A DNA stretch of 64,000 bases. It comes from Cryphonectria parasitica EP155 (lineage: Eukaryota; Ascomycota; Sordariomycetes; Diaporthales; Cryphonectriaceae). The notes under the pieces are model-generated. The model searched no databases, was not told the DNA's origin, and saw only the letters and a list, made by a program, of their open reading frames with translations. The position numbers and the translations under genes were made by a program. Below are positions 38,641-52,431 of this stretch, in pieces. The first letter of the stretch is position 1; the number at the start of each line of letters is the position of its first letter. The DNA lies in the NCBI RefSeq assembly GCF_011745365.1, contig NW_024468910.1, positions 5,133,172-5,197,171 on the forward strand, in the 5' to 3' direction.

Positions 38641-41600
38641 GAAGAGCAGACGTGTTGGGAGAAGGGAGTAAAAATGTTGTGGCAGGGTCACGGCGCGATC
38701 GAGGGCGGCTGCTGAAGCTCGAAGCAAGAGAAAAATTGGGCGGCGAAGCTGTAAGGTTCTGGCAGCAGAGAGAGACCAGGCGAGGAAGCCCTCAAGCCTG
38801 CTGTTTCTTGCACCGGACTGATGAGCAGACGAGCCGACACGCCAGAGAAAGGGACAGGAAGGGGTCGTCACTATCTTCCGTGGTCTGGCGGAGGGGGCCA
38901 GGGCGGCAGGAGGACGAGGCTACATCCACCAGCTCAAGACGACCCGAGACATAGCTGATCTTGAGTATCGGCCCGCCTGGGAGATTCGAGATGTCGGCTT
39001 TGTTGAGAGGTAAGGGCCTGCCAGTGCCAGTGCCAGTGCCAGCGAGAGGAATGATGACCGAACGAGGGGAGAAGGGGGTGGGTGGACAGGTCAGGTCCAA
39101 GTTTGGGCGCGTAGAAGACGTGCAGACGGGTGAGTGAGTGTGTGTGAGCCCGTGTATGAGGTGGATGGTGAGGTGGTCTTGTTGCGTGCGTGCGTGCCAG
39201 CGTGGGGTTGTGCGCGTGGGAGCAGTCGTCGACGTGGACGAGGAATGAGGTGGACGTGAAATCAATTTGTCGAATTGTATCTGAGGACCCAGCCAGCGTG
39301 CCTTGGGACTGGACTTTCCTTCCTGGGCCCCAATTTTGCTTGTGGACCAAATACAGCGGCACAGACGCTAACCTTCCGAGGCCCGGGTTGAGCCAACCTT
39401 GCTGTTGGGTAGCAGACCAAGGAAAGTTCTGCCTCTGTCTCTCTTGGCAGGTCAGTTCCACATAAATCAAAGCAGCAGGGGGAAAAAGGGACGGGTCAAC
39501 TGTTGTTACTAACAGGTTGGCGTGTGTTAGCCACTAACTACTGCCTCAGTGCTGCTAGTGCAACAGACAGTGGGGAACAACAACGCCCTTTCGGGGGTCG
39601 CACCACCACCACGACCACCACCACCATGACCGTAGGCTACGCGCTAAGGGGGCTTGGTACTGCCAGGTGGGGCCAGCTCACTATGCATTCCGGCACAGGC
39701 TGGACCAGAGCTGGATGTAGTGGATTTTGCACCCTACTTGGCCCTGCTCCATAGTACCAGTGCCTGTCTGCCTGTTTATCCTACTGCGTACTAAATGTAC
39801 TAAGCGAGCGACCCCACTGAATGACACGGCACTGCAAGAGACAGGAGGGAGGACCTTGTGATGAGAAAAGGTGGAGGGCACATCAGCGGCAAGTGACGCG
39901 AAACTGAGGCAGCTCCACGTACTGCATGTAAGATGCTGCAAGGGGACGCTGGCGCCGGAATAGAAAAGAGAAAAAGAGAGACAAGCAAGACAAGACACCC
40001 ACACAACCTTGGATCTTGATCCCTCCCCCCCTTTCTTCTCACACCTCCCCCAACAGTTTGTTTCTCTGTCCTTGTTTCTCTTTTTCTTGTCCCTCTTCTT
40101 ATTCTGCCTCTTTTGGTCCAATTTCCACAACACACGAAGAGGGCAGTCATGTGCCCTGTACCGTTGTTGTCTTCTGTTCTCTTTTGCAAGGCCAAGAGGG
40201 ACGGGCTAAGCCCCTCCCCTGCCCATAGGAGAAACAAAAGTGATAGGACTTATATGTACTATGATGTATGTACATGATAGCAGGAACATCATCTTCCTAC
40301 GTAAGGACCTCTGGCGGCTTTGGACCTGTCTCTTTTGTCAAAGTTCCCCTGCGGCGCATGCCACGATTCTGGACAAGATCACCTAGAACCCCCTTGTGGC
40401 GATCTACACTGTACGGTGTGCTTGTACAACAACTACTGTATGGCATGATCCTATATTGAGATATTCTGAGATATAGTAGGTCTTCAATTGTTCGTCTCAT
40501 GACCGTTGCCGCACTCAATCGCTGACAAGAGATCATCGCCTTCCTGCATTTGCGGCTCCTGAGCCCTGTTGGTTGAGAGGCTGGATAAAGAAAAACCTGG
40601 GTTAGCCTCTGGTTGTAGGGTATTGAGTACGGTTTGTCCCGGTGCCGCTTATGAGTCAAGATGTGGTATCCCGTACCACGGCTACCCGTACCCGCCTTAC
40701 CATACGCTCCTGCACATTTTCATAGTACTACTTACTATACTCATAGTCGCTCCTGCCTCTGCTGTGCCCGTGACGTCAATGGATGGAAATCACGAACTAA
40801 ATCTACAGCTGGCAGAAGCGACAACTTATTTGCTTCTCAGCACGCCGACGAGGTTCGGTCTCCTCTCAACTTGAAACGTGCAGAACTCTTCGTCCAAGCC
40901 TCATCGTCATTTGTCACCCTTTCTCCTTCCAATCATCTCACACACTTTTAGCACTATCCACAAAGCACCAGTCAACAATCAGTGTCTGATGTTGAGTTCT
41001 GACTCCCGCCCACCAAGCTATTATTCATCCATGCCGACGGGACAAAGAACGAAGAAGACGCCCAGTGCCCACTGGAGTGGAAGACCAATGCACAGTCTCA
41101 TTTCGGAATAGGGAATCTGCATCGGCGCTGTAGTTGTGGTCGTCGTCGTTGTCGTCTGGCTCCTACTGTGTACGTCTAGCTCAGTCTCGCCTGTCTGCCT
41201 CTGGTAAAGATGCCAGACAAGAGGAGTGACTCTGGGGCAGGGCAGGCCGGCCCACCCAGATCAATCTCGTGTATGCGTTCTCGACCTTTTCATGGTAACA
41301 GCGACCATGGTCTTGCAATAGGAAGCGAGGATCCACTGCTGCAATGCTTAGACAGAGATGCCAATCACATGGGTTACAGCTACCATAGCACAGCGGCACC
41401 CGAGCACTACCCCCCCGTCTGACTGTCTCACGATCACGCACCAACGCACTACACTGCAAACGTCCATCGACAAGCCTCGGGACGGGCCTGGCTTCAAGAC
41501 GGGCGGACCAGCCCCTCCTCGAGCCATTTGTTGGCTGATCTCGAGACAAAAGACACCACGTCCGCATGACCTTGGGTTGCACAGGAGACACGGTACCTTA

Positions 41601-43700
41601 GAAGGGGCCCTGCCTTAGAGTCGAAGCACGCATACGCATGCATCAGCATCATCCAAGACCACACACCAATCAACAATTGCCGGACCTTGGAGACGATGTC
41701 GGGGGGCCCCCACCTAGGGGCGCTCGGAATTCTCTTTGGCTGATGACTCTCTTTGAAGAATCCACCAGATCTGCGGTGTGCATTCCCCTCCAAAAAAAAA
41801 AAATCGAAATGGAAACCCGATGTCCTCTCTGGTCCTCTCTCGCTTCCTTTAACGCGGCAACCGGCCTTCTATTACTTGTGAACCAGGAAGGGGGCTGCCG
41901 TCTTATCCATAGGTCTGGTAGTTCCATTGGCCTTGAGTGGCCGAATCTCGATTCGACACACGCAGTACTGGTCGACCTGCAGGCTCGCGTTCTCCTTGAT
42001 GACGCTCAACACCATCAATCTCTTTCTCATTTGGGGGGGATGCGGCAGCTAGACTCCACCCTGCGAGACCTCCACCCAGGCTAGCCCACGGCTACTACGC
42101 ACGGCCTGTGTACTATACTATAATGGCCAGCTCGTCCAACTCACCATATTATTGCATGTTGGTTGCAGAGCATGCCAGATGGAGAGGCCGAACCAAACCA
42201 CTGTGACCATCCTGCACGCCCCTGCTGTAGTCTACCCCTGTTCTGGCCCGTCACACCGTCTCTCCAGCAGCACAACCTCCTCCAGCTGGGCTCCTCGCCA
42301 TCCCACACTTGAGCAGCCCACCACCCTCCAGCTTTACAGATCCGGGTGTCGTAAATGTCAGCATGGGCCGGGGACGGGGGGGGGGGGCAGCTGAGCCATT
42401 CCGCACAGAGCACGCAGGTGAAAGAAAGCCTTCACTCTGTTGCATACTGTGGTACACAATGTGCGTCGATCATTGCACTCTGGCAACTTTACACTCACTG
42501 CTCGATGAAGTTTTACAGTACCCGAAACATGAGCGGTGGCCTTCTTACTGCTTTCCTCCTGTTTGTCCAGGCTCTACAAAGACTGGAGAATCGAAGCTCA
42601 AAAGACATTTCACAAGTCATACACTAGGGCTTGGGCCAGCACTGGCTTGCGAGGCAGAGTTGCATCATCACCACCACGTTCATCAGAACTGACTTTCCAC
42701 GAGATCCGGAAGAGAAGGATGGATTATAGATCGCCTATGAGCTATGGATACCCTCTCGGGTGTTTTCCTCACGAGTGCATGCCGAGAAGCCACGCCCGCC
42801 CGGACCACCACCATCTTGCACCTGCACCAAACCCCAAACCCACCTTGAAGGTTTACTATTCCTGGCATGACCTGGGCCTTTCCTTGGCCTCCAAATCTTC
42901 CAGACTAAGTTCCGCCTACGGGAACCTTCGTCTGAATCACCGCAACCCCGCCTTCGAAAGGCCGCGCTCGCTACCACCACTTCAGAGCCACTGGCCACCG
43001 GAAATACCCATGGACGTGCATCGAAATGACCTGATAGTCGAATCCAAAATGACCTCCAAGCCCGTGCTGGCGCCAGCTACGTGCGGTCTGGCTTACCACA
43101 GTGACAAACACACACACACACACACACAGCCAGGGCTTCCGTGATTTCGCGATGCCTAAGCCCGTCCTCTTGGAGCCCCTCCTACGGCCGCGGGCGCCAC
43201 GGCACACCACGCTGTCCCACCGGTTGCATAATTGGGTTTGGCCTTTCATGCCTCGACACCCTACCCACGGGCCATTCTGCATAATAATGATGCATCTCCA
43301 TCCCTCGACCAGAATCTTAGTGGTTTTTTTTGTGGCCAATCACAGTCCGTTTCATTCCATCACTCCCAAAATAAGACAGCATCCCACTGTCGCATCCGCC
43401 ATTGGTACTCTATGCACGCTGGCTCCTCCGAGCGTCATGCACAGGAGCCGTTCAGGTCACCTATGCACGACGTCGCCTGGAAGATCTACTATGTCACGAT
43501 GCACTCGTGTGGCCACTTCCGATGTCAGTAGAACAATTGCGACACCACTTTCTAGTACAACAGGAGTTCCCGTTTCGCACCTTCGTCCGGAACCAGTATT
43601 AGCAGCGCCAGAAAACGCCTCCAACTACCGCCCCCCTCCCCCGGCTTCATTCAGTTCGTTCCACAGCAGCAGACGCCCAAAGTATGATTTTTAAAACCTA
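38641..43700. other. Upstream spacer of RIM15 and start of a gene-poor tract
   Basis: The first few hundred bases should hold the RIM15 promoter and leader. Beyond that I find no supported gene. Visible features are six-base CCAGTG repeats (39017-39042), a CAC run (39600-39628), a G run near 42378, and a CA run (43108-43128). The longest open frames (about 200 codons near 42.5-43.1 kb and 43.1-43.7 kb, plus strand) are low in conserved features and not followed by recognisable exons. A short hydrophobic stretch near 40700-40760 resembles a signal peptide but lacks an ATG in frame. Confidence 0.55.
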
Positions 43701-44057
43701 GTCATTGCAGAGTATAAAGCATGGCGAGCAAAGCTTCCTTCGCTATGGGAATTATCTTTGTGTGTGCGTATTGAGGGAGGGGGGCAGAGAATGAGGGTGT
43801 GATGATGGTCAAGAACTTGATCCTCCGTTGTCGCGTGCCCGCCTCCAACTCACGCCAGCAGGGGGGCAATGGCGGCCATGTTACAACCATCAAGCCAATG
43901 GTGTCTCTTTCTCGGACAATGTTCGTTGAGATAGGCAGGGGACCAGGAGAGAAACGATTGAGATTCGCTTTCCACAGCCGATCAAAGGGGTTGCCAAAGA
44001 CTGAATCGGGCGGCTGGCCGCTGAGCCTGACGCTTGATGTGAGGTATCATCATCTTT

Positions 44058-44059
<2 letters not shown>

Positions 44060-44092
<33 letters not shown>
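44060..44092. repeat. (CA)n microsatellite
   Basis: About 16 uninterrupted CA units in non-coding DNA. Confidence 0.95.
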
Positions 44093-44094
<2 letters not shown>

Positions 44095-46266
44095 CTTCTC
44101 ACTAGACGCCAGCTCACCGCTGAGAAGATGACGCCTTGGGTGCACTGCCGCCCTCTCGTCGCAATCCTCCCTGCAGAACCCGACCATTCTTAATTGGTTA
44201 CTGCAATCGATTTCCACGGTCACGATCTACTCCAAAGGCTTACATGCCGACTCGCCGGCCATTCATCTGCCCCGGCCACCTGGATCTACATAAGATGTGC
44301 TATCCTTTGCTACCCCTCACCATACTTATTTTCTCTCCTCCTTTTTTTCTCATTGGCCTCAGGTCGTTCACGGTGAAAGCTAGCTCACCTTGGCCATGCC
44401 AATGCCAATCACTGTTGATATGTAACGGTGCCCGCAAGGGGCGGCGCTGACGAGACCTTCTAGTCTTGGGGGTGATATTCCTGTCGCTAGTTGCGATAAA
44501 GATGGCCTATCATGAGAACCTCTTCCCACCGCAATTCGATCAATAGCAACCCGTGAGTCGTGCAAGTTTAGCATAATCATTGGCATCACTGCTGCTGATT
44601 TGTGTCTCTGGCGGGCGTACGCCACGTTTCACCATCATGTTTTTTCTTTAAGAAAAAACCAAGAAGTATAAAAAGAAAACGGACAAGAAGAACGGGTGGT
44701 GGTTATTGCTACACAATAGTGTAGATCTTTCCTGCCGCCAACAACGGCCTACTCTAAATTAGCTGCACTCTAATCTATACTGATATAAAGTTCATCAAGA
44801 TGGCGAATCCTGCAGGAAAACAGCCCAATGAAAGTTGAATGGGAAGCACAAGACCATTGGACGCCAGGAATACAACTTCTACCCACCCATCATATGCCAG
44901 GTCCCTTGGTTCCAACCCCAGCGACACACGAGGGAGAGAGAAAGCGTCGTACGACACCTCTTGAAGAGGGGAGAGACACCCCCGCCCCCTCACCCCTCGT
45001 GATGACCAGAGCTGCAGAACTTCGAAGGGAAGGCGCCCAAGACAGGCAGGGACGGCAAGAAAGGTGACTCGCTGACATCTTCCGATCGCAAAATTCCATC
45101 TTGTTTTGGGCTTGGCTGTCCGTCACTCGGTCTGCTCCACTTCTCTCTCCTTTCTTTCCTACTCTTATTCCTTCTGTCTGTCTCTTCCTCCCCCCCCCCC
45201 CGGCCAAAACATCCCGGTGGAGACCATGCCGTGGCAGCTTAGATTCCTCCCCACACCACCAGCGGATACTATCGATATCGCGGGGAAGCTTATTCCAGGC
45301 TGTGTGGGTTTGCATCTGACCTACTACACTGCCCTGACTCGAACTGCAGAGTTGCTCTGGTAGACTCGTCGATACTACCTACATAGTACATAACATGGAG
45401 AGAGGACAATGCAAGTTCCCCAAGCTCCCCTCCATCCCTGGAGACGAGAGGCTTAGACATGCTTCTGGATTGAGTTTTCTTCCCCACCCCCCCTTCCCTC
45501 TCTTCCTTTGGGTGTCACGGTGCATGTGATTGAAGGCTTGCGAGATGAAAGATGACCCAAGACCTGCCGTGCATATCACGCAGAGAAGCACAAAAGTGCC
45601 GATAGGACGGAAACCTTTTTTAAGAGCTAGGTTCTGAAACGTGAGGAGAACAGTTGGGATGCGTTCAGTCTCTGGACTCAGTCACCCTGGAATGAAAGCC
45701 TATGAAGGCTGTGGGGTAAAGTAAGGTGATAGGCGGTTTGTTTCTTAAGAATATGACGCATGTTCACCATGGTATGAGCCAAAGACTGTTTGATTGGAGA
45801 CAGAGAATGAACGAGAAAGAAAAGAGAGGGGGGGGGGGGAAACCACCGGATCTATTGGACAGCCACAAGGCTCGTCGTTTGTCGAGACCAGGACATTTTC
45901 GCCTCAAACACGCACAAACACACAAGCTTGGCTGGTAGCATAGGCCCACTACATGCTCTCGAGACCAGCGTGCACCTGCTGCTCTCTAGACAAGCAGGTA
46001 TCCCAGCTCGTCATTCCACGCCATGCTTAGCCTTGCCAAGATGCGAACTCCCAAGGCGGGTTCCACAACTTGACACTTGTATTCTGTGGATGCCTACTAA
46101 GTGTAGGCAAGGCCGTACTTATCGAGGAATAGGAGGGGGTGGGCGACGATGTCTACTGTGGAAATCGTCCTCGAGGGGTGCAACGCTTTGTCAGTCGCCG
46201 TTCGTTAGTCATGGCTCAACACAGTTGTTTGGTTTCCGTGTCCTGAAAATAGGACGGGTATGACAA

Positions 46267-46269
<3 letters not shown>

Positions 46270-46303
<34 letters not shown>
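46270..46303. repeat. (CT)n microsatellite
   Basis: About 17 uninterrupted CT units in non-coding DNA. Confidence 0.95.
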
Positions 46304-46306
<3 letters not shown>

Positions 46307-47171
46307 CATCTCTTTTTCTTTTCGTCAAATCAAGCCTCCGTCCGAAAAGTTGGCGTTGCGAGGGGGGTATATTGTTCTCTAGGGAAAGTCCCTCCCCCCC
46401 CCTTTTCCTCGCCTCTTTTCTCCCAATAGACAGTATATGAGGACGTTGCCTGACTGCCCGCCTGATCAATCCTACGTCAACCCTGAACAAGGTTTTTCTT
46501 CTTCCCTTCTTTCTTTCTTTCTCTGGTGCATTCATGTTGGTATGGAGAGATATGCCACCCTCCTCATGCCTTCGTGTCGGGGCGGTGAAGTTTCCAATCA
46601 CATGGCCACGATGAGAGGGAGCCCGGGCGTTCGATAATCAACTTACACAAAGGAGGTGTGAAGGGGGAGGGGGGGGGGAAATGGACGGGCGAAGACCAAC
46701 GGAAAGCGTCAGCCTCTTGTGGACAAGAGGCGGCTCACGAAACTTGGCTGACTGGACTGGACAGGCCAGGCCAGGCTTTGCTCTGATGTATGGGGGGAAG
46801 AACAAGTCAATACCTCTTTACAGAACATGACAATCGACAATGTTCACTCTTCTAGCGCCTTCGCTCGACCTGCCAGACCCCCAACCCATCCCATCCATCA
46901 TGTCTAGAGCTGTGTATTGTTCCTGCCCCTGATGTTGACTTTGTCCTGCTTCTTGTTGTATGTGGCTGTCAGTTCAGTTCAATTCAGTCCAGTCATATGA
47001 TCCATCCGGGAGGGCAGGAAAGGAGGGGGGGCAGGCGGCGGCGGGCCTCCATCTACTCTGCTTAGAGAACGTAGGCTGAACGGCGAGCCTAAGAAGTGCA
47101 CTGCCCGAACTCGGTGGGTGTGATCGTGTCTTACGAGCTCGGACTCATCCTTTTCTCTTTGGGGGTCTGGT

Positions 47172-47300
47172 ATGTGGGGGGGGGTGGGGGGAGGGGGCGC
47201 TTTAGGTGCCCATTGTATGTTGTGCGACGCGAGGTTGTCATCGGTACCCACGAGAGGGGAGGGTAGAGATGGGAGTGGGGGGGGGAGAGGGGGGGGGCGG
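47172..47300. repeat. G-run cluster
   Basis: Two blocks of closely spaced G runs (47174-47198 and 47276-47299), each with four or more runs of at least three G. This is a strong sequence match to the quadruplex pattern on the plus strand. It lies outside any called gene. Confidence 0.8.
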
Positions 47301-48102
47301 CGCAGTGAGTCTGGGAGGCATGTGAGACGGTACTTGGCCGCGGAGGAAGGAGAGATATAGCTAGATAGACAGACAGATAGAGAGAGAAGGAGAGACGGGA
47401 GAGATAGAGAGAATACATGATAGAGTAGATTGAGGCGGACTGGCTTGGTGTGCATGCGATGTTTTGTAGGTATGAGAAGGGCGTGACCTTTGCTTGTACT
47501 GGGTTGGTGTCACTTGGAAAGTCATAGGTGGAGATGTTTTCTTTTCTCCTTGTTATATTCTCTTGTAACTAATTACAGATTTGGCATTCACGCACGGTGA
47601 CTGTCTCTTGGTCTCTTGAAGGGGAATGAGAAATTGTCAGAGGGGGGAGAGGGTAGGGGCAGGCAGGAGCTGGTTTGGTCTGCTCACCCACCCAAGGGAA
47701 AAGCTGATGCCGATCAAAGCTGACCGGGAGGGGCTCATGGACCATCCTCTACTACATCTAGGGGATCGCAGGGCACAACATATATGTAACGTTGTCGTCA
47801 CTGCTTCGAGATCGAGCGTGGACGAGGTTCGATTGCAGTGTCACAATCCCGAGGCCCATTTCAAGATCAGAACATCATGAATGGAGGCGAACATGGCAAT
47901 ATCACGATGCTCATGATGGGAGATTTTGTGAATACTTCGCACTAACTTTCTGGTGCTGGTGCCAGTCAACGCCAGACCGTGCTGCTATATTATTCCGGCT
48001 TGCCCGGAAGCCATGATGTCCCTGTTCCCACCATTGCCAATGTCTTTCTTGCTCGTGCGTGATAGCAGTAAGCCCCTTCATACCGGCGAGAATCTTCTCT
48101 TA

Positions 48103-49113
48103 CTACTGTCCCTTCTTCCTTTCTGCCTCCTCCTCCTCCTCTGCTGCCCACGCAACCCTCTTCTGCTCTAGCCACTGCCCCTTCTCGACCCACCTCTGCT
48201 CGATCCACCTCACCAGCTCCTCCTCGTCCCTTGGCAGCTCCTCCATCGGCCATCGCCTGACGTGCACCTCAAACCGATACCCTGCCCTGCCCTCACTCAG
48301 CCGGGGCACGCTCAGCGTGTCCCAAAACGCTGGGGCCGCCTGCCACTCCCGGCCCCGCTGGTAGGCGATGGTCAGATCGTAGACGGCACGGACATGCGGG
48401 GTCTGGCGGATATGGGTCACGGTGGCAACGAAACCCTTTGTGCGAGGGTAGAGGAGATGGCGAGGCTGGGGCCGGTTGTTGGCGGTGCACCATGTCTGTG
48501 ACTCTTTGTGTTTCTGGGGGGTGAAGCGCGTGGCCTCGCTGAACGAGATGAGCCAGGTTGGGAAGCGAGCGTGGGTTATGCCGTGGAAGACGCGGTCGAG
48601 CTCGCGGCGATCGTGTTGCCCTGTGAGAGGGAGCTGGTTCAGCGATGCTAGGGAGAAGGAAGAGACTAACAAAGCTCACTTACAGTTCCTCGTGACCAAA
48701 GGCATCCCCATGGCCATCAGCCCCCAGCCCAGCAGAGGTACCTTTTTGAGCTGCGCTTTTGCAAAGTACCGGCAGTAACCCAGCATCTTGCACCGCATGG
48801 CCAATGCCTGGATCATGTAGAAGTCGCTCCACCCGACATGGTTGGAGATGACGACGGCAGACTCGCCCTCGGGTAACGTGTCGCCTGAGATGACGATACG
48901 AGCACCGTTGATGCGCTCGAAGATGAGCTGGATCCAGGCCCAGCAGGAGTAGGCGATGGGGCTGGATAGGTGGTAGGCGAGGGAGGGGCTCAAGGGACGG
49001 AGGAGGAGGATGAGGGACAGCAGAAGGTCCTGGATGAGGAGGACGGCGGCCCAGGGGGTGACGAGGAGGACGCCTCGGAGATGGTGGTAGAGCTTGGACA
49101 GGACGCTGGCCAT
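48103..49113 (-). CDS. PlsC-type acyltransferase (1-acylglycerol-3-phosphate or related lysophospholipid acyltransferase)
   Basis: Exons 49113-48684 and 48620-48103 join in phase over a 63-nt intron (GTAAGT donor) to give 315 residues. The N terminus has hydrophobic segments around residues 15-40 and 45-65, consistent with membrane anchoring. Acyltransferase motif I is NHVGWSD (91-97), with the His and Asp expected to catalyse transfer. The motif III region reads FSEATRF (170-176) where classical LPA acyltransferases have FPEGTR; the Glu and Arg that bind phosphate are kept. The tail after about residue 245 is Glu/Lys-rich and charged. Such enzymes use acyl-CoA to acylate lysophospholipids in the ER or mitochondrial membranes; Cst26-like fungal enzymes remodel phosphatidylinositol. 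The exact substrate is not decided by sequence. The start ATG has a good context (ACC before it). Confidence 0.9.
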
Positions 49114-52100
49114 GGTGGACTGGGGGCCCCTTTTGCAGATGTCCTCCTCGTGTAGTATCACTGTTGTCGTTTTCGTCTGAGTAAAGAACGAGTGTGCTAG
49201 ATCGGAGGTGCCTGGGAAGTCCCGTCTCGTTTCTCCTGCTCTTCTTCTCCTTCTCCTTCAAGTCTCGGATCCAAAACCGCAACTTTCACGATGGCTTTGA
49301 AAACAGATACTGAGCAGTAGCTGCCGGTTCATTAGCGGGTTGTGTTAGCCAGAGGAGCGCTCTTCCTCCTTCTCAACGGGGCAGCAGGGCAGCAGGGCAG
49401 CAGCTTGGTGATCTGTACTTTGGTGCGCGAGGCACTGTCTTGAAGCGTGCGAGGAGTTGACACAAGGGGTCAAGATCAACTCTCTTCCTCAACCGTTACT
49501 GCCTGCGATTTTATCGGAAATGAACCAAAAATCAGAGCTCCAGGCTCTAATGATGTTTCCTTGTGCTCTGCGTGCTCCCAAAGAGAAGTTAGAAGAGAGA
49601 AAGAAGGGGTGCTTCAGGGTGGTGCTGCTGAGACGTAATCCAGGGAAGCTGCGACGTGAGGCCGAGGTCGAGGTCCCACAAGGCCTGTCTCTCCTTGCCC
49701 GAGGGTCAATGCCGTCATTGCCCTCGACCCGGCCCCGGAATCTGTTTCTAGATAATAAGACCACCCTAAATTTCACCGATCCAATCGTCCCGATTCCTGT
49801 CCTCTAACACCAGTAGCCGTGGTGTTGTTTGTTTCGTATGAGGAAACAATTGTCGTGCTTCGACTATTTGAGTATCTGATTCGAATCATTGATCAACTCA
49901 ATTTGTGACTGGCCCTAAATTATGAGGATGAAATCCTACTGCAGATCTCTCGAAAAAATCTCATGCAATGGACTGAAGTGCTGCACGATGTGAATGTCAG
50001 ACAAGTTTTCTTTCTTTTCGCCTCTTCATCAACTAGGAACGACTTCCGGACCGGCGTTCAAGTTTCACGACTGGACAAGACAGGATGAACAGGATCGAGT
50101 TCCACATGATAGCTCACACCGTCTTGAGGACTGAGTAATTCACACCCAAAAAAGGTGAAGCCTGAACCCTCGCACAGTGAATGCCACAGTAAGCAAAGTT
50201 ATTCCACCCAGTTCCTGTGTGTATGACGGGGAGGCAACATGGCTCAGCGTGGCCCTCTTACACGACGGCAGTTCGAACGGCAAGAAATCGCTTTCTCTCG
50301 CTCACTGGGGCTGGGCATACAGGGAATATCGGCTGATGAGATTGTTGATCGTCGTCATCGGTGACAGCGTCTTACCGGCTAGCCGTAACTGGGTCGTCTT
50401 GCTGACAAGAGATGATGAGTGATGAAGGTTCAATAGATTTTTCTCTCATATCAGCCTGACACTAGGCACCAGGCATCAAGGCATAACAACAGAAGATGCA
50501 TGAATATGTGGGGTGAGCAGCATAGTCGTCGAACAGAATCTCATCTTAATTATAGAAGGCTCTAATAAGTACTTAAGGGGATGATGATTATTTGTTGGGG
50601 CAAGGAACCTCCCAACGGCCTAGAACAAGCGATCAATGTCTGTATGGCTATAGCACCTCTAGAGCCCGAGGTAGGCCCTGTAAAACGGCCCGCGCGAGCC
50701 TGCTTCCCACCATTGGGCTGCAGCGACCCCTGCCGGCGCTGTGTCTGAATAGGGCAATAGAGCTTATTCAGCGGGCCGCTCGGGATGAATCCTTGCGGCT
50801 GCAGTGCTGAGAGGAAGGAGGGGAAGAATGGAAGCTCGGGCAGGGGTGCTCTTCCTGACGTCCCTTGGATCATTCCACAACTCCACACCTGAAATCCACC
50901 CACCCGACAACGAACAATCGCTCAGCCGCAGCAGACTACGGTCGATCAATTGATATAGCCGCGTCGAGGATCCTTGACAAGCCCTATCTCTTTTCTCTTT
51001 CTGTGCCTCTCTCTCTGTGTGCCAAGCCTCTCTTTTTAACGGGACCTGGCCCCTGCTAACCCCACGGTCCGAACGTTGCACCTCCTCCGCCGGGCAATAA
51101 AGTCAGCCATCTGCATCTCCACGAGACCATCTACGAGACAGCGCTTGAGAGACTCAAATGACGCTTCGAAGTTGAAGACAGCCAGGCAGACGAATGGACA
51201 GACATCCCTTGAGAGAGTCGAATGTGCTGTCTTTACAATCAACCTTCAACATCAGCAAAACCCAGAGCCCCCTAGGTGCTCGTACTCTTTACTCTCCTAC
51301 CACGGATTAGAACAGCTGTCGTCACATCTCATCGACTCCCAAATAGGACGCTCTTAGACCCGTGTCACATTCTAAGACCTTTGAGCGACTCACAAGGGCG
51401 GGACCACGCCACCTACGACCACAGCCAACACTCACAACACACAACCTGACTCCTTCCCCTTGCCACCATCACCACTGTGAAGGACACTGCCGGCACAGTG
51501 CACATCTGAAGATCATCAGTGTTCCTCGCCCTTACTTTTCTTTTGTTGAAAGTTCTGGGGGGGGAAAAAAAACTGGCAGGACCACGTCCAACAGACCCAC
51601 ATACTCTGCTGAGATCTATACAACCTATTGTCTCCGATTTAATTCGGCATTCTAAGGCCGGCAGGGCATCACAAGCCTAGCCACGCGCCATCTTGCGACA
51701 CTACTGGCTAGCAAGTCAGGTCTAGGCTTGACTTGTAGCTGTTCTCGCCCTTACGGGACCCCAACAAGTGCTGTCGCCGGAGGAGTTCAAGATCCAGCTG
51801 CTCCGCCCACGACCTCTCAGCCGCCGGATTCAACTCGCAGGACTTAGATATTTCAAGCAGCACGTCAAAGAAACAAGAGATCTCGTAGAGTGTGGCTCAG
51901 TTCGATATTCATTCATCGCCTGCGGTTTCAATAGAGCGTATTCCGTCTCTGTCTCTGTCTCTCTCCCTCTCCCTCTCTCCCTCTCTCTATAGGTATGTTC
52001 ATTCCCTTTGTTCCCCAGCTGCTGGTGGTAGTAGTTTGGCAAAAGTTGCCGCATCCTTTTGCTCTCCCTTATTTGATCTTCACCCCCGCAAGAAAGCCGA

Positions 52101-52431
52101 ACAGATGAGATCACACACAATGTGACCTTCCTTGTCTGCCCACCACATTTCCGTGTGGCTTGAGAAAGGGCCAAGAACAAGAGCATGGCGTTTTGTTCTG
52201 CTCTTTGCCCCCTGCCCCTCCCTCCCTCTTCACTAGTCGCGTTCAAAAAGGCCCGGGACAGACAAAGAAGACAGTATATGGCTGACGGCGTACCTCGCTC
52301 GGTAGCTGCCACTCGAAACGACCCGAGTTGCCCTTCTTCTCGCCACCTCCTCACCTCTTTACCTCTTCACCCATCGATCCCATTCCAACCCTCGCATAGC
52401 ACTCTTGCTACTCGATCAACCCGGCGCTAGC
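49114..52431. other. Divergent spacer between the acyltransferase and bZIP genes
   Basis: A 3.3-kb spacer with no supported gene. It contains the two promoters, a nine-base GGGCAGCAG repeat (three copies, 49378-49404), a G run near 51557, and a CT-rich stretch (51948-51990). Pyrimidine-rich DNA near 52320-52400, just before the bZIP start, fits a fungal core promoter or leader. Open frames near 50.2 and 51.1 kb do not start with ATG. Confidence 0.6.
52278..52430 (+). promoter_or_regulatory. Upstream open reading frame abutting the bZIP start codon
   Basis: An ATG at 52278 opens a 50-codon frame whose TAG (52428-52430) ends one base before the bZIP ATG at 52432. If the transcript begins upstream of 52278, ribosomes could reinitiate or be held there. 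The ATG context is weak (T at -3), and the transcription start is not known. Confidence 0.4.

Larger units (their letters stand above)
43701..48102. other. Gene-poor tract, second part
   Basis: No supported gene. The tract holds CA and CT microsatellites, C runs near 45191 and 46394, G runs near 45829 and 46664, and a G-rich block at 47172-47300. The acyltransferase gene ends at its right border. Open frames are short and tied to the repeats. Confidence 0.6.

Noticed and set aside
40560..40874. Possible small secreted protein with a hydrophobic leader
   Set aside because: The hydrophobic stretch ending APASAVP looks like a signal peptide, but there is no ATG in frame and no upstream exon with clear splice sites.
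42536..43694. Two plus-strand frames of about 200 codons
   Set aside because: No family motif, biased composition including CA repeats, and no neighbouring exons. Frames of this length occur by chance in GC-moderate DNA.
44061..44092. Coding potential across CA, CT and GT repeats (also at 719, 14370, 26290 and 46270)
   Set aside because: The translations are only two-residue repeats such as His-Thr or Ser-Leu and are typical artefacts.
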